From Clarkia xantiana subsp. parviflora (lineage: Eukaryota; Streptophyta; Magnoliopsida; Myrtales; Onagraceae): 64,000 nt of DNA. Every line of letters starts with the position of its first letter. Position 1 is the stretch's first letter. Shown here in pieces: positions 1 to 11,831 of the stretch. Position numbers and translations under genes: made by a program. The stretch covers positions 5,281,834-5,345,833 of the forward strand of contig JAPTYO010000023.1 of the NCBI GenBank assembly GCA_036873135.1, given 5' to 3'. Below the pieces are notes generated by a model. That model saw nothing but the letters and a program-made list of their open reading frames with translations, was not told where the DNA came from and did not search any database.

Positions 1-87
1 GTTAGCCTTATAATTAACTAGTGGCGAATCTTTCAAAATCCACATTTTCAAAACGTAATCGCCTTAGGTCAGATTTTAGGTCTGACA
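1..87 (+). mobile_element. 3' end of a 5' LTR (Tat/Ogre-like Ty3-gypsy type)
   Basis: This AT-rich stretch ends in TCTGACA and is followed after ATT by a sequence with the form of a Tat/Ogre-lineage primer-binding site, so it is read as the last part of a 5' LTR cut by the window edge. The same 87 bases do not recur after the 3' LTR start at 4431, so LTR pairing cannot be confirmed here. Confidence 0.55.
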
Positions 88-90
88 ATT

Positions 91-108
91 TGGCGACTCT
101 GCTGAGGA
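91..108 (+). other. Primer-binding site of the LTR retrotransposon
   Basis: The bases TGGCGACTCTGCTGAGGA resemble the primer-binding sites of Tat/Ogre gypsy elements, which are reported to be complementary to the 3' end of a tRNA-Arg. The site lies 3 bases after the presumed LTR end. The tRNA assignment rests on family knowledge and was not aligned here. Confidence 0.55.
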
Positions 109-1219
109 TGATTAGAGGGTTCGGGCTCATTATATTCGCTTATTGCCATGATATTTGAGTTTTTGTATTTTATTATGTTCACCATTCTAACTTTGTTTTT
201 TGTGTGACAAGTACATATTTTTAGAGTTATTAACTAACATTTTCTTTTTTGTGGCATTGTTTGAATTCGCACATACACCACTTTAGTAATCTCCAAAACG
301 CCTAAAACCCAGGGCGACTAAGAACCCCAGAGGTTTAGTACGGTACGACCGGAGCGGTAGTTCCGCCGGTACGACTCGGAAAAACTCACTCGCTCGTGTA
401 GGTCCCGAGATCCCTTTTTAGGGGGAAGAAACCACTGTGTCAGGAACCTATCAGTGGGACCTACCTTGTAGAGCAAAGCCACACATTTTTTACCCCATAA
501 CATGTCGTGTTTTATCCGTTTTTTTTTAAACAGGTTATTAGGTAAACTGTAAGTTTTTCTAAGTGTGTAACTTTATTTCTCATGCATTCATCTCATTGCA
601 TTTATAAAAAAAACAAAACAAAAAAAAAAATTCAGCTAAGTAGTTAGTCATTAAGTTGTAGAAATTTTCTTTTCAAACATGCGTCTCCTATGCATTGTTT
701 TAAAAAAAAATTACCTGGATTTTTCGTTCGTACATACGTTCCATATGTACCTTTCAGGTATGCCGTTGTAAATTGTAAATATTTGAATTTTAACTTTCGA
801 ACATGCATGAGCATTTTTAAAAAATTCAAACTGTCATTCATTTTTATCCAAGGTGTATTGCACTTTTTCGGTAAGATCGTCATTTCAACATTCGCATGAG
901 AAAGCGTTTAAAAAATGAGAGATTTGATTCTAACTTTTGAAAAAAAATAGTTTAACTGTTCAGTTGAGTGCGACTATTCGAGTTTAAACAAAGGATGAGA
1001 AATTTTTTAAAAAAACTTTGTTTTAAACATTTGTCATGCGTTCGAGCCAGATAGTGCACTCAGCGAACTCAGTAAACTCCATGATAGTGCAAAACACCTT
1101 AGATCATAAATTTTTATTCCTTTTCAAAAAGTAATCAAAATTATGAAATGAATGACATTGGAGTTTTTAAAAAAAAAAATTCATGCATGATTTCTCATAT
1201 TCTTTATACTGAATTTTCA

Positions 1220-2210
1220 TTCACTCTCCCCAGGTACCCCTGGTTAGGTATCCGGAACATATAAGTTCTACCGGCCAAATGGGGCAACAAAAAAGAACAT
1301 ACGGACATCGGGTCGCACGGAGAACAAATTGTGCACTCGGGATATCCAACAATCAGGTATGATAAATTATAATCGATTTTTCCTTGAGATTTGAGTGTCC
1401 CTACTCTTTTTGCAGGACAGATGACCACTTCAGCCAAGGCCGCAACCGTGTGAAACGTGAGCGCTTCGAAGAGTCTCCATGACAAATTTCAACTACCATG
1501 TGTGAAATTCATACACTTTCCAAGCCGAGGTATACAATCGTTATATGGCCAGGTTTAAACCGTTCAACGGTAACCATGCGGCATCTCTCATTGAGACCGG
1601 GCATGTCTGGAAATGGAAAAATGTAAGAGATCATCAAGAATCCCGTGAAGATTCTATGTGCCGGTTAATGTAGCTTGACTCGATCATCCGAGTCCTTTTC
1701 GGAAAAACTTCTGAAAACTTGAAATTTTCAGTCTGCCACTAGGGGCATGTACTTTCCAGCAGGTGTACATATACAAGTAGTGGAGTAGGAGAATCAGGAC
1801 ATGCAGCAGGTCCAGCCGCATAGCGAGCACATCAGAAAGATCCAGCACCCAGGTAAGAGAAGTTGCGATCAATTTTATCCCCGAAATTTGAGTTTTTCCT
1901 TACTCATTGTGCAGCTAAGATAATCATCCAAATCAAAGTTCATGAAAATCATATCTCATGCACGACCATTTGCGACGAGTCTAACCGGCCAGTGCTAACC
2001 GTGGGCCATCCCCAGATGAGATTGAGCAATAGCCAGGGCACTTGAGAAGCCGAGAGAAGAAATCATTACCTATGTCATCCATTGTCGTAGGGTTAACCCA
2101 GGGTGTCGACACGACCAATATATTTTGACTCAATCAGCTGAGTCCTTCTCAAGAAGATGTTTTGAATTAAAAATTTCTAATTTGCCACTAGAGGCATGTA
2201 CATAGTTATT
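1220..2210 (+). repeat. Diverged tandem duplication inside the retroelement leader (period about 450-490 bp)
   Basis: Two blocks match in order. A pyrimidine-rich stretch ending in TTTTTGCAG near 1417 recurs as CATTGTGCAG near 1914. A block with GACTCGATCA...GAGTCCTT near 1677 recurs near 2129. In each copy the second block is followed by CCACTAGGGGCATGTAC (about 1737) or CCACTAGAGGCATGTAC (about 2184). No coding function is visible. Confidence 0.6.
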
Positions 2211-2284
2211 GTTGATTATTTTCGTTAAATTTTCTTTTTCAAAAAAAAAAAAGAAAAGAAAGCAAAAAAAAAAAATCATTTTTC

Positions 2285-2960
2285 TTTAGGGTCACAGCCA
2301 CCCTTTAATCAGCTACAGAAAAATAAACAGAGTTCTCATGCAAATTTTTTGAGTGCAATAAAAGGGTCGCAGTTGTCCCTAAATCAACTACAAATAAAAA
2401 GGGTCTCGGTTATCCCTAAAACGACTACAAAGAAATGGCCGCAGCCACCCTTCAAATGGCTACAGATAAAGAGCGCCACCACAACATCAAAAGCGGGAAA
2501 TAAGTGAAAGGGCCACAGCCACCCTCCAAACGGCTACAAATAAAAGAGTGATCCCGTGAACCTTGTGATGGTGGGAGAATAAAAAAGGGCCACAACCACC
2601 CTTAAAATGGCTACACAAAAAGAGTGATCCCGCAAACCCGGTGAGGGCGGGAAAATAAAAGAAAGGGTCACAGTCGTCCCTCTAAACGGCTACAATCAAA
2701 AGAGCGCTCCCGGAACATCGGTGGCAGGTATTAAGTGAAAGGGTCACAACCACCCTCAAAATGGTTACATACAAAGAGTGTTTCCCGGATCAGAGACGAG
2801 GAATGAAGGGCCACAGCCACCCTCCAAATGGCTACAATCAAAAGAGTTCCCGCAACATTGAAAACGGTGAGAAAAAGGGTCACAGCACCCTCCAAACGGC
2901 TACAAATACTCCTGCATCGAGGCGGAAATAAAGAGCGGGTCACAGCCACCCAGCAATTGG
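2285..2960 (+). repeat. Tandem array of about 65-75-bp units (GGGYCACAGCCACCC core)
   Basis: About eleven degenerate units are visible, with cores near 2287, 2365, 2400, 2446, 2511, 2587, 2665, 2740, 2809, 2877 and 2937. Each reads roughly GGGCCACAGCCACCC, then CTCCAAACGGCTACAAA and an AAAGAGTG-type spacer. The array lies in the presumed hypervariable 3' part of the retroelement. Confidence 0.8.
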
Positions 2961-3423
2961 CTACCACAAAAAAGAGTGCTTCCGCTAGGTTGAAAACCCG
3001 AAAGGGCGGCCTAGGCAAAATTAGGAAATGAGGGGCATGGTTGCAAATACAGAAATTGCATTCATGGAAAAATGTGAGAAAAAAAAAAACTGAGGGGCAC
3101 GGTCGGAAATCTCTCAAAACGACCGTGGAATAAGGAGAGAATAAGAGAGATATTCTCAAAAAAAATAAAAAGGAGAAAAAGAAAAAAGATAAAGATCCCG
3201 CTAAGTTGTCGCACCATGCGCAATTTAGGCAAAAATTAGGGACAAACATTCATGTGCAACACAGCGCCTTCCAAAGTCAACTTCACGGCAAGCGGGACGG
3301 TTACAGTCTGCTCTCGCGAGTCACCATTCAAAGATGAGTAGGACTGTTACAGTTTATTCCTACAAATCAACCGGCAATCGGGATCTGAAGTTGTCCAGCT
3401 TTCCGAGAGTCAACCCAACGATG

Positions 3424-3612
3424 ATGCGCTGTCCCAGATATGCTAGTCATCACATTTATCCATTCAACGGTGTTGCGGTGCCCCAGGTATGCTAGTCACC
3501 TCAATCGATGTTGCGCTGTCCCAGATATGCTAGTCACCAGAACGATGTTGCGCTGCCCCAGGTATGCTAGTCATCACATCCAGTGTTGCACTGCCCCAGG
3601 TATGCTAGTCAC
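3424..3612 (+). repeat. Short tandem array with ATGCTAGTCA core
   Basis: Five units share TGTTGCGCTGYCCCAGRTAT followed by GCTAGTCAYC, at about 3424, 3470, 3510, 3547 and 3583. Spacing is about 36-46 bp. It is the second of three unrelated arrays packed into this element. Confidence 0.8.
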
Positions 3613-3696
3613 TATCGACAATCAGGATCTGAAGTTTCCCAGCTTTCTAAGAGTCCCCCCAACAAACGAAGCCTTAGTATTCACCATTCGCAAGTC

Positions 3697-4290
3697 ACGC
3701 CACTAGAGGCATTTCTCCAACAGACGCCACTAGAGGCACTTCTCCAATGGACGTTACTAGAGGCACTTCTCCAACGGACGCCACTAGAGGCTCTTCTCCG
3801 AAGGACGCCACTAGAGGCTCTTCTTCGATACACGCCACTGGAGTCTTTTCCTTATCGCTCGCCACTGGAGGCATCATCGATTAAGGTTTTACTTTATTGC
3901 ACGCCACTGAAGGTTTTTTCTTGTCGCTCGCCACTAGAGGCATCATCGACCAAGATTTTACTTTACTGCACGCCACTGGAGGCTTTACTTTTCCGCTCGC
4001 CACTAGAGGCATCATCGATCAAGATTTTACTTTACTACACGCCATTGGAGGCTTTACTTTTTCGCACGCCACTGGAGGCTTTACTTGTCCGCACGCCACT
4101 GGAGGCTTTACTTTCTGCAACGCCAACGGAGGCACTGCCAACAAGGGCACCGCCGACCGAGGCTTTACTTTTCCGCACGCCACTGGAGGCTTTAATCTTT
4201 GCACCGCCAACGGAGGCACCGCCAACAGGGTCACCGCCGACCGAGACTCTTATTTACCGCACTACCAACAGAGGTTTTCTTTCGCACCGT
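3697..4290 (+). repeat. 30-bp tandem array with CCACTAGAGGC core
   Basis: About twenty units begin CGCCACTAGAGGC or CGCCACTGGAGGC. They drift to CACCGCCAACGGAGGC after 4120. Because 30 is divisible by three, all frames stay open for long stretches on both strands, which creates spurious repetitive open reading frames. The core matches the single-copy CCACTAGAGGCATGTAC motifs at about 1737 and 2184. Confidence 0.85.
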
Positions 4291-4416
4291 CCGAAATAAG
4301 CCAGGAGCTCCCTTGAAGACTCGAAGACTCAAAAAAAAGACAGAATTATCATCCAAATTCGGTGTTTCCTTTTCTTTGGACGAATCCCCTCGAACATGTT
4401 CTACATGAATCCACCC

Positions 4417-4425
4417 AAAGAGGGG
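4417..4425 (+). other. Polypurine tract before the 3' LTR
   Basis: AAAGAGGGG followed by CAAAC directly precedes TGTAAACACC. Tat/Ogre elements typically end their internal part with a purine-rich tract and GCAAACTG before an LTR starting with TG. Confidence 0.55.
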
Positions 4426-4430
4426 CAAAC

Positions 4431-4860
4431 TGTAAACACCTAATTTTGGACCACGCGCGACACGTGGCGCACCTAAATGAGAAAATATCCAAATATGGCA
4501 AGTCGAGAAGCTTCCAGGAATGCTCTGGCGTATATTAGGATATTAGATATATTTATTGTAAAACATTCTAAAATATATTGTGAGTATTTATGATAGATTT
4601 CATGAATATTTATAGTATATTTTTGAAATATTAGAATTAATTAGAATAAATCAGCTAGATTTTATTTTCCTAATATATGTTATACATAGTTGCTTTTAGA
4701 CCTATATATATATGTAACGTATCGTGTATCAAAGGAGAGGAAGAAAAAACACACACAAAAAGGACGGAAGAAAGGAGATGTAGACAATAAAATCGATCTT
4801 TGTCGTATTCTAATGCAACAGTCAATTGCAGGCTTGTAGTTTTTAATCTACTTTGATTTA
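4431..4860 (+). mobile_element. 3' LTR, 5' portion (downstream boundary not found)
   Basis: The LTR is taken to begin TGTAAACACC immediately after the polypurine tract. A TATA-like CCTATATATATATG lies at about 4701-4714 and an AATAAA motif at about 4785, consistent with LTR promoter and polyadenylation signals. The expected end, matching bases 1-87, was not found downstream, so this LTR is either truncated or belongs to a different copy. Confidence 0.45.
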
Positions 4861-5204
4861 TTATTATTATTATTATTATAATCAACATCGTCTCTTTCTT
4901 CTCTCCATTTACAGTAGGAACCCCCCTCCGTCTTTCTCATCGACATGCACCTCCACCTTCATCCATCTTCGACCAAACTCGAATTCCGACCACCACAGAG
5001 CCGCTCGGACCAGCGTCGGATTCCACCCAAGTCCGTCCACGTTCTTTCCGTCTTCTCCCTCATCAGTCCGACGATCGCCATGACGAGTTCCACTCGTGTA
5101 TAGCTGCTACTCATTGTCGGTTTTAGTCGTGAAATTGCTTCTCCGGTAAATACGTATCTCTTTGCAACGAATTTCGGCGGTTGATTAAGGTTAAGTTTTT
5201 TCTG

Positions 5205-5730
5205 GTGGTGGTTTATGTTTGTACCACATTAGATAGAAACGAAATAAGAGATTTAAAGTTTTAATAAGTAAAAGAGGTACTACTTAAATCCAATAGGAAT
5301 TCATCATTGTTTAGTCCTAATTGTAGACAACGGGCAGTCAAGCTAGGTTGGACGAGTAGGGACAATCAGTCACTCGGGTTTTGGTGTGTGATAGAATAGT
5401 ATCAGAGAGCCAACTGGGACCGACAAACGATTCTGGTTTGTATTGTGACCAGAACGCCGCGCGCATTAAGAGGTAGATTGTAATACCTCATATGTTTGTG
5501 TACCACATTGGTTTGAAAAAGGAGATTGGAGATTTGGATTCTTAATAAGCAAGATAGGTACTACTCAAGTTCAATAGGAATTCTTACTTTTCTGGGTCCG
5601 ACCGAGGACAACGGGTTTAGTCAGGCTGGATTAGGCTAGTGGGAGCAGATGATCTGGGACCAAATGAGCACAACAGGTTTAGTCATGCTAGACTAGGCTA
5701 GTGGGGAAATTTGCTCGGACTTGAGATGAT
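5205..5730 (+). repeat. Diverged direct duplication, period about 277 bp
   Basis: A segment near 5211 (TATGTTTGTACCACATT, then GGTACTACTTAAATCCAATA and GGAATTC) recurs near 5488 (TATGTTTGTGTACCACATT, then GGTACTACTCAAGTTCAATA and GGAATTC). In both copies GACAACGGG and a GCTAGG/GCTGG motif follow. The right copy holds a further AACAGGTTTAGTCATGCTAG echo. It resembles the paired ends of a small LTR-type element, but no primer-binding site was recognised. Confidence 0.55.
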
Positions 5731-5984
5731 GACAACGTTATACACTGATATTTTTCAATAATAAAATCATATACAGCTCCATAAACATAAAAAATTTACT
5801 AAACCACTTCAATATTGTGTCGTGTCTTTTCAATTATTTCTTATAGTTTTTTCTAAACACTATAAAAATTAAATCACGAATTCAACTTCACCTATCATCA
5901 ACTTGTCCTTTAAGAACATAACTAACCGGTCAAATAGTTTGTCTAAAAAAGTGGTGAAATCGTTAAAAAGAAAGTGAAATAGTT

Positions 5985-6386
5985 CAACCTGAATGAAAAA
6001 CATGGGAGCCGAAGCAAAACCGGAAGTGGATGAATTCCACTCCAAGCCGCTAACAAGACCATCTGTATCGTATTCCCCATTGGAAAATTCCTCAAGCTTG
6101 CGATCCACGGTTGCCACCACGAACCCGACCCCTTGGTCCTGACAGATAACCGCAGACTCATCCTCATCGTACCTCCCGGCAATGCCAGCACCTTCAAAAG
6201 AGATTCCTCGAGATGACCAACTCTCTCGTTACTTGTTGTTCGAATATCATTGCTGAAGTAAAAAACGATCGGAATGAAGGCGGCGGGTTGAAGCTGATCA
6301 ATGGAGGAAAGTTGATGGTTATGGAGATGAGGTGGTGTTGGAGTTGCAGGTTTCATCCATTTCTTGCTTTGGATTGAAACCTTCAT
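5985..6386 (-). pseudogene. BAHD acyltransferase, truncated and frameshifted relic
   Basis: From an ATG at 6386 the minus strand encodes a typical BAHD N-terminus: KKWMKPATPTPPHLHNHQLS, then SSIDQL and a stretch ending LLKVLALPG. The reading frame then shifts near 6180-6190, and the neighbouring frame continues RYDEDESAVICQDQGVGFVV and VATVDRKLEEF up to ASAPMFFIQV. The FYPLAG segment expected at the junction is missing, which fits a small deletion. Family homology is lost near 5985, before the catalytic HXXXD and well before DFGWG, so only about 130 of roughly 440 residues remain. BAHD enzymes transfer acyl groups from CoA thioesters to alcohols or amines; this copy cannot. Confidence 0.75.
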
Positions 6387-6666
6387 ATTGGCCAAACTCA
6401 TCAACTTGTGATTAATTGTATCTTGTTGAGAAACTAGCTCTTTCTGATATAGTGGTTACTATGTGGGTGTGTGGTAAAGTTTTTCTTTTTTGCAAGTGGT
6501 GTACTACATGTCTTAAATATAAATGGACCACTCTTATCTTTATTTTGATCCTTTTAAGGTAATAAATATTTTGAATTTTTTAATAATATAAATTTTTGGA
6601 ATTAAAGAAGCTAAAATCTATCTACCTTAGTTAGAACATTCACAATAGTTTTACACATTTTTAATA

Positions 6667-7480
6667 GGTTTATAGGTCTTTTGGTACCCTATGTTTACCC
6701 ACTTTTGGCTTTTGGTACTATATGTTTGATTTTGCCTATTTTTGGTACCATACGTTTGCCAAATGTATACTTTTGGTCCGACCGTTAGTTGACCGTTAGA
6801 GTTGACCGTTAAATAGTCACGTGACTTGCACATGCCTAGCCCCAAATTTTGATTTTGTTCAGTTTAGTCCTCCATTTTTTTGTCCTAACTTTTTATTTTT
6901 GCAATTTAGCCCTTAAACATTTTCAACCGCGCCTTAGGACTAAATTGACCTAGCCATGGTCCGACCAATGGCTAGGTAGTACCATGGCTAGGGTAATCGG
7001 ACTCGGGCGAACCTAACCATGGTCCGACTTAGCCATGGGTCGGACCATGGCTAAGTCAATTTACCCAATTGGACCCAATTGCTAAATTGACCTAGCTATA
7101 GTCCGACCCATGGCTAGGTCGGATCATGGTTAGGGTTGCCCGGGTCCGGCGACCCTAGCCATGGTCCGACCGAGCCATGGGTCGGACCATGACTAGGTCG
7201 ATTTAGTCCTAAGGTGCGGTTGAAAATGTATAAGGACTAAATTGCAAAAATAAAAAGTTAGGACAAAAAATTTGAGGACTAAACTGAACAAAATAAAAAT
7301 TTGGGGCTAGGCATGTGCAAGTCACGTGACTATTTAACGGTCAACTCTAACGGTCAACTAATGGTCGGACCAAAAGTATACAATTGGCAAAAGTATGGTA
7401 CTAAAAATAGGCAAAACCAAACATGTGGTACCAAAAGCCAAAAGTGGGCAAACATAGGGTACCAAAAGACTTATAAACCC
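6667..7480. mobile_element. Foldback Mutator-like non-autonomous element 1
   Basis: About 350 bp at each end are near-identical inverted repeats, starting GGTTTATAGGTCTTTTGG on the left and GGGTTTATAAGTCTTTTGG on the reversed right. They are flanked by a perfect 9-bp target duplication TTTTTAATA (6658-6666 and 7481-7489). Nine base pairs is the Mutator-superfamily signature. Both strands show the same roughly 60-codon open frame, a consequence of the inversion and not a gene. The centre is rich in AGCCATGGTCCGACC. Confidence 0.85.
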
Positions 7481-7848
7481 TTTTTAATATTTAAATTTGT
7501 TGTCACATAAGAAATATATGCACACTTTAAATAATACTTCAACTTAAAGTATACATAATAATATTTGTTCTCCGATGGTTTTACTTAACTATATTTTATA
7601 AATATATTCTATTATTAGACTTTTCAAAATTCACTAATAAGCTATGATTAATTATGAAATGAAGTAATTTTGAACTACAAATTTTTTTATGTAACGATGT
7701 GATAACATAGTGTATTCATTAATCTTAAATTTAACGGATATGTTATGTAAAACAATTTGTATCTCAGTTTTAAAAAATGTTTTGTAAAATCATTATAACA
7801 CATTTGTATATACTTTTTTTATAAAAATGTGTTGAATTCACGTTTAAA

Positions 7849-8591
7849 GGGATAAGGGTTCATTTCATACCACTTCTTTGACCGAAGTCCACTTTTGTTA
7901 ACGGGTCTTTTTTTTGTACACTTTTGGTACCAACGTTTTGCATTTTGTACACTTTTCATACCACTGTTAAAATTCCGTCCAATTTGGCTGTTAACTGTCA
8001 TGTTTCGTGCATGTTATTAGTCCTAAACTTTTGATTTTGTTCAATTTAGTCCCTCTAATACTTTCCTAACTTTTAATTTGTTCAGTTCAGTCCTATATTT
8101 TTAAAATCGAACCATCGAACCAAATTGGCCTAACCAGACCTAGCATAGGGCTAGATCCGACCCTGAGTAGGAGTCGCCTGGGTCCGGTGACCCCGACCCA
8201 GGGTCGAACCTAGCCCTAGGTTAGGTCCGGCTAGGCCAATTAGGACATAGCCCTAATTGGGTTCAATTGGACCTAATTGGGGGTAGGTCCCAATTGACCT
8301 AACCTAGGGCTAGGTCAATTTGGTTCAATGGTTCGATTTTGAAAATTTAGGACAAAATTGAACAAATTAAAAGTTAGGAAAGTATTAGAATGACAAAATT
8401 GAACAAAATCAAAAGTTTAGGGCTAGTCACGTGCACGACACATGACACTTAACGATCAAATTAGACGGAATTTTAACGGTGGTATGACAAGTATACAAAA
8501 TGAAAAACGTTGGTACAAGAGTAAAAAAAAAAGATATAATACCAAAATTAACGGTAAAAAAAAAGTGGTATGAAATTAACTATTATCTTCC
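7849..8591. mobile_element. Foldback Mutator-like non-autonomous element 2
   Basis: The ends are inverted copies containing TTTCATACCACTT and, further in, TTTTGTTCAATTTAGTCC-type sequence. The core is rich in CCTAGGGCTAGGTC-like palindromes. The flanks share only TTTAAA (ACGTTTAAA left, TTTTAAATA right), so the target duplication is decayed or the ends are off by a base or two. Its layout is the same as the elements at 6667 and 12023. Confidence 0.7.
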
Positions 8592-10491
8592 TTTTAAATA
8601 ATATATTATGTATTTCTCCTACGTAAACTTGTAGAATTGAGGACAATGACATGTTGGGCCATAGGAACCATTTATTATTTAATTAACTTCCTGGATTGGG
8701 CTTTATCTTTATGGCTTGATCATTTGACAAAACCATTAGACACGTTGAATCATAAATAATAAAAATTAAAAACCACTACCCTTAGAATAGAAGGGCTCTA
8801 CATCTGCATCACGCTAAGACAAGGTTCATAATTAATTTTAAATCATAAATTTTCAGATTTTACTACGTGTTATATATTTAGAATTCTCTGGTTGTGATAC
8901 ATAGTAAAATCGAAGATTTTTAAGTTTTAAACTGCGTTAAATTAATCTACGTAATTAAAAAATATCATATAATTTTAATGATTGTTTTAAAAAAAAATTA
9001 GTATTTAAAAATATTTTTTTTATGTACTATAATACTATCATATATTCTTAAATATTATAATAAAAAAGTAATAACCTTTTGTACTGTAATATAATTTACA
9101 AACAGTTTTTATATATATGGTACTATATATCTTATATATAGAGGTGCAAGTTTTCTAATAACATATGATTTTATATATATATATATATATTTATAATGTG
9201 CTTAGACTACTATAATAAATTAATATTAAGAAATATATATATTCTTTATAATATAATATCAATTTTGGAAACAAATTCATGTAAACAGTGCAATATAATG
9301 AAGTAGAATCTGATACGAGTAAATAATTAGTATACTTTTTTGGTAACGATAATTAGTATACTTAGTGTGCTGTTTGGTCGGTTTGACTACAATGCCTTGA
9401 AAGCATTAGTGCTTTTAGTGTAGGACCCACCTAGTAGGAGAGAGACAGACACAATCCGAAATTTAAGGAAAATAGTTTGAAAAGTGGGAATGACTAAAGT
9501 ATGGTCTAGTGAAATTTCATTCCAACTTGTAGCTGTAAGATCAATTCAATTAAGATCTCCACTTTCGTATAAAATTAACTCTTCAATTACATCTATGTTT
9601 ATGTTTAGTTTAACTTTAACCCCACTTTTCTTTTTTCTTTATCTTTCTTAATTTAATTCATACCCATACATTTTCTTCTTTATTTATTATTATTTCTATA
9701 TAATATTATTTGGCAATTTTTTTTATAAAATTACTTAATATATATTTAACCTTGCTTAGAAAAGTCAGAACATCATTCTACATTTTAGAAAAAAATTCAA
9801 TTATGTTCAGATTATGCGTGACCAAAATTACTTTAAATTTGCAGTTCATAAAAAAATAATTAATTAGCTATATATTTTTCTTCAACCAAACTTATCATGT
9901 TAACAGCAATTACATATGGTATGTAAAATTAATTTTGTTTATCTTTCATTTGCATTATAATTTTCTCTTGTTATATTTATTAATCAATTCATTTATATTT
10001 ATTTATCAATTTATTTACGTCTTGATATTTTTTGGATGCAATAATACGTGTTGTTCATATTCTTATCGACTGCCACTTAAATTATATAAAAATATGATAT
10101 TATTGTTATCCCAATAATAAGGTATAAGTTATTTATATTTTGAAGTTATTAGTATCTCGTTGTATGTAATAAGGACTAAGTATAGTTTGCTAAGTACATG
10201 TTACTTCTAACCTTAATCCATATGGTCTTTTTTTTTATAAATTCAAACCATTTGGGCGCGACATTCAATTTTTTTAATGATATTTACAGGATGAAATTTA
10301 GTTGATATTATTTATATAGCTTCTAAAATCATTTGTATCATAGGAAATTCCAGTAACAACGTAATTCGAATCCCATATTGATCCGAGGCTAACAAATTTA
10401 GAGAGCATGTAAATCAATTATTTTGACAGTTAGTTCACTTCAATATAATACCATTTGCCAAAAAAAAAAAAAATCTTGTTTTTTTTGTTTT

Positions 10492-10522
<31 letters not shown>

Positions 10523-10873
10523 TTTTGTTTTTTTTCATTTTTAAGCAAATTCTCGACATCATATTATGTTTTGAGTTTTTATGTAGCTCAGCTTCAAATT
10601 GAACAAATAGGATGTAATGGTTCATTATTTTGAATGTAGTTGAAAAATTATTTTCAATGTAGTTGGAGAGTTTTAAAATTCATATATACTTTATATTATT
10701 ATCAATGATTTGCTTTATATTTTCAAACGACGAAAGCAATTAATGTATTATTGTTGGTGAGTTTTTTTTATATTTTTATTTTTATGGATGACTAATTGTA
10801 TAAACATAGTTCTATTTATTATTTTCAAAATGTGGGTAATTAGATGTATTTTACTATTTTTTCCCTCTAAAAT

Positions 10874-10875
<2 letters not shown>

Positions 10876-10930
<55 letters not shown>
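10876..10930. repeat. (TA)n microsatellite
   Basis: About 55 bp of uninterrupted TA dinucleotides. Such runs are unstable and hard to assemble, so the exact length is uncertain. Confidence 0.95.
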
Positions 10931-10934
<4 letters not shown>

Positions 10935-11753
10935 AGCTTCTAAGTTTGTATATATTGTTAAATCAAAATATATAGTTTGGCTAAAAAAATCAAAACATAA
11001 AGATTTAATAGGAAATTATAGAATGAATATATAAATAAATAAATAAATATGTCTATTATGTAATCTATAATGAAAATCAGGAGAAGAACTATGAAAGAAT
11101 GAAATAAGGGCCATATATTAATATTTCGGGCTGAAAAGTTGAATTCGCCGTGGATCTCGATTGAGATTGGATCTGATGGCTATAAAATGGATGAGAAATC
11201 CAGTCAATTATATTTTAGCATTTCCCATCTTCAAAGCATGAATGCTTTGAAAGTATGGTAGCAAGTCCCCTGTTTGGTTCGTAATTTTTGTTATTGCAAA
11301 ATGATTTATTATAATATTTGCAGTAAATTGCAAACGGGGTATTTGGTAATTTGCATTAAATCCATTTAAAAAAAAAAAAACTGTTTCAAAGTAAGGTCAA
11401 ACTTCAAAGTAATAGTCAGTCATCCGATGCTAACGATGATGTGACATGGGATGGCATGGCATGGCCATCCATGAAGGAACATGCATGGTATTGCCGCACT
11501 GAACATACATTTCCAAGTCCTAGTCGACGCTGAGTCAGGAGGAGGTGGCCGGGGACAATCAATCGTCACCGTCTTTTTAATTTCTTCCAAATCCTCACCG
11601 TTTCATTTTAGATTTTTTGTCCCGTTCCAAAATGCTGACATGGCCTTTATCTGGACCCACAATATTGAACAGCTGTCACTTGATATATAGGTGTAATATT
11701 CGTATCCTTTTCCTATCTATATAAATAAATATTAATTATTTTTAATATATCTG

Positions 11754-11754
<1 letters not shown>

Positions 11755-11827
<73 letters not shown>
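11755..11827. repeat. (TA)n microsatellite
   Basis: About 70 bp of uninterrupted TA dinucleotides. It creates an artificial Tyr-Ile repeat open frame on the minus strand. Confidence 0.95.

Positions 11828-11831
<4 letters not shown>

Larger units (their letters stand above)
88..4430 (+). mobile_element. Internal region of a gag/pol-less Tat/Ogre-like LTR retrotransposon
   Basis: Primer-binding site and polypurine tract frame about 4.3 kb with no gag, protease, reverse transcriptase, RNase H or integrase homology in any frame; autonomous Tat elements are far longer. The first 1.2 kb is leader-like, 1.2-2.2 kb is a diverged duplication, and 2.28-4.29 kb is three successive tandem arrays. That order fits the hypervariable, repeat-rich 3' untranslated region known from Tat/Ogre elements. 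The element is therefore read as a large deletion derivative. Long open frames across 3.58-4.3 kb are repeat artefacts. Two unrelated half elements joined by chance remain possible. Confidence 0.5.

Noticed and set aside
3583..4316. Long repetitive open frames (Thr-Pro-Leu-Glu-Ala-Leu repeats) on both strands
   Set aside because: The 30-bp tandem unit is a multiple of three, so frames stay open by periodicity; there is no start context, splice structure or domain.
6651..7510. Two almost identical 60-70-residue open frames on opposite strands
   Set aside because: They are the two arms of one inverted-repeat element, not a duplicated gene.
10330..10410. A possible SINE box B (AATTCGAATCCC)
   Set aside because: No convincing box A lies at the right distance.
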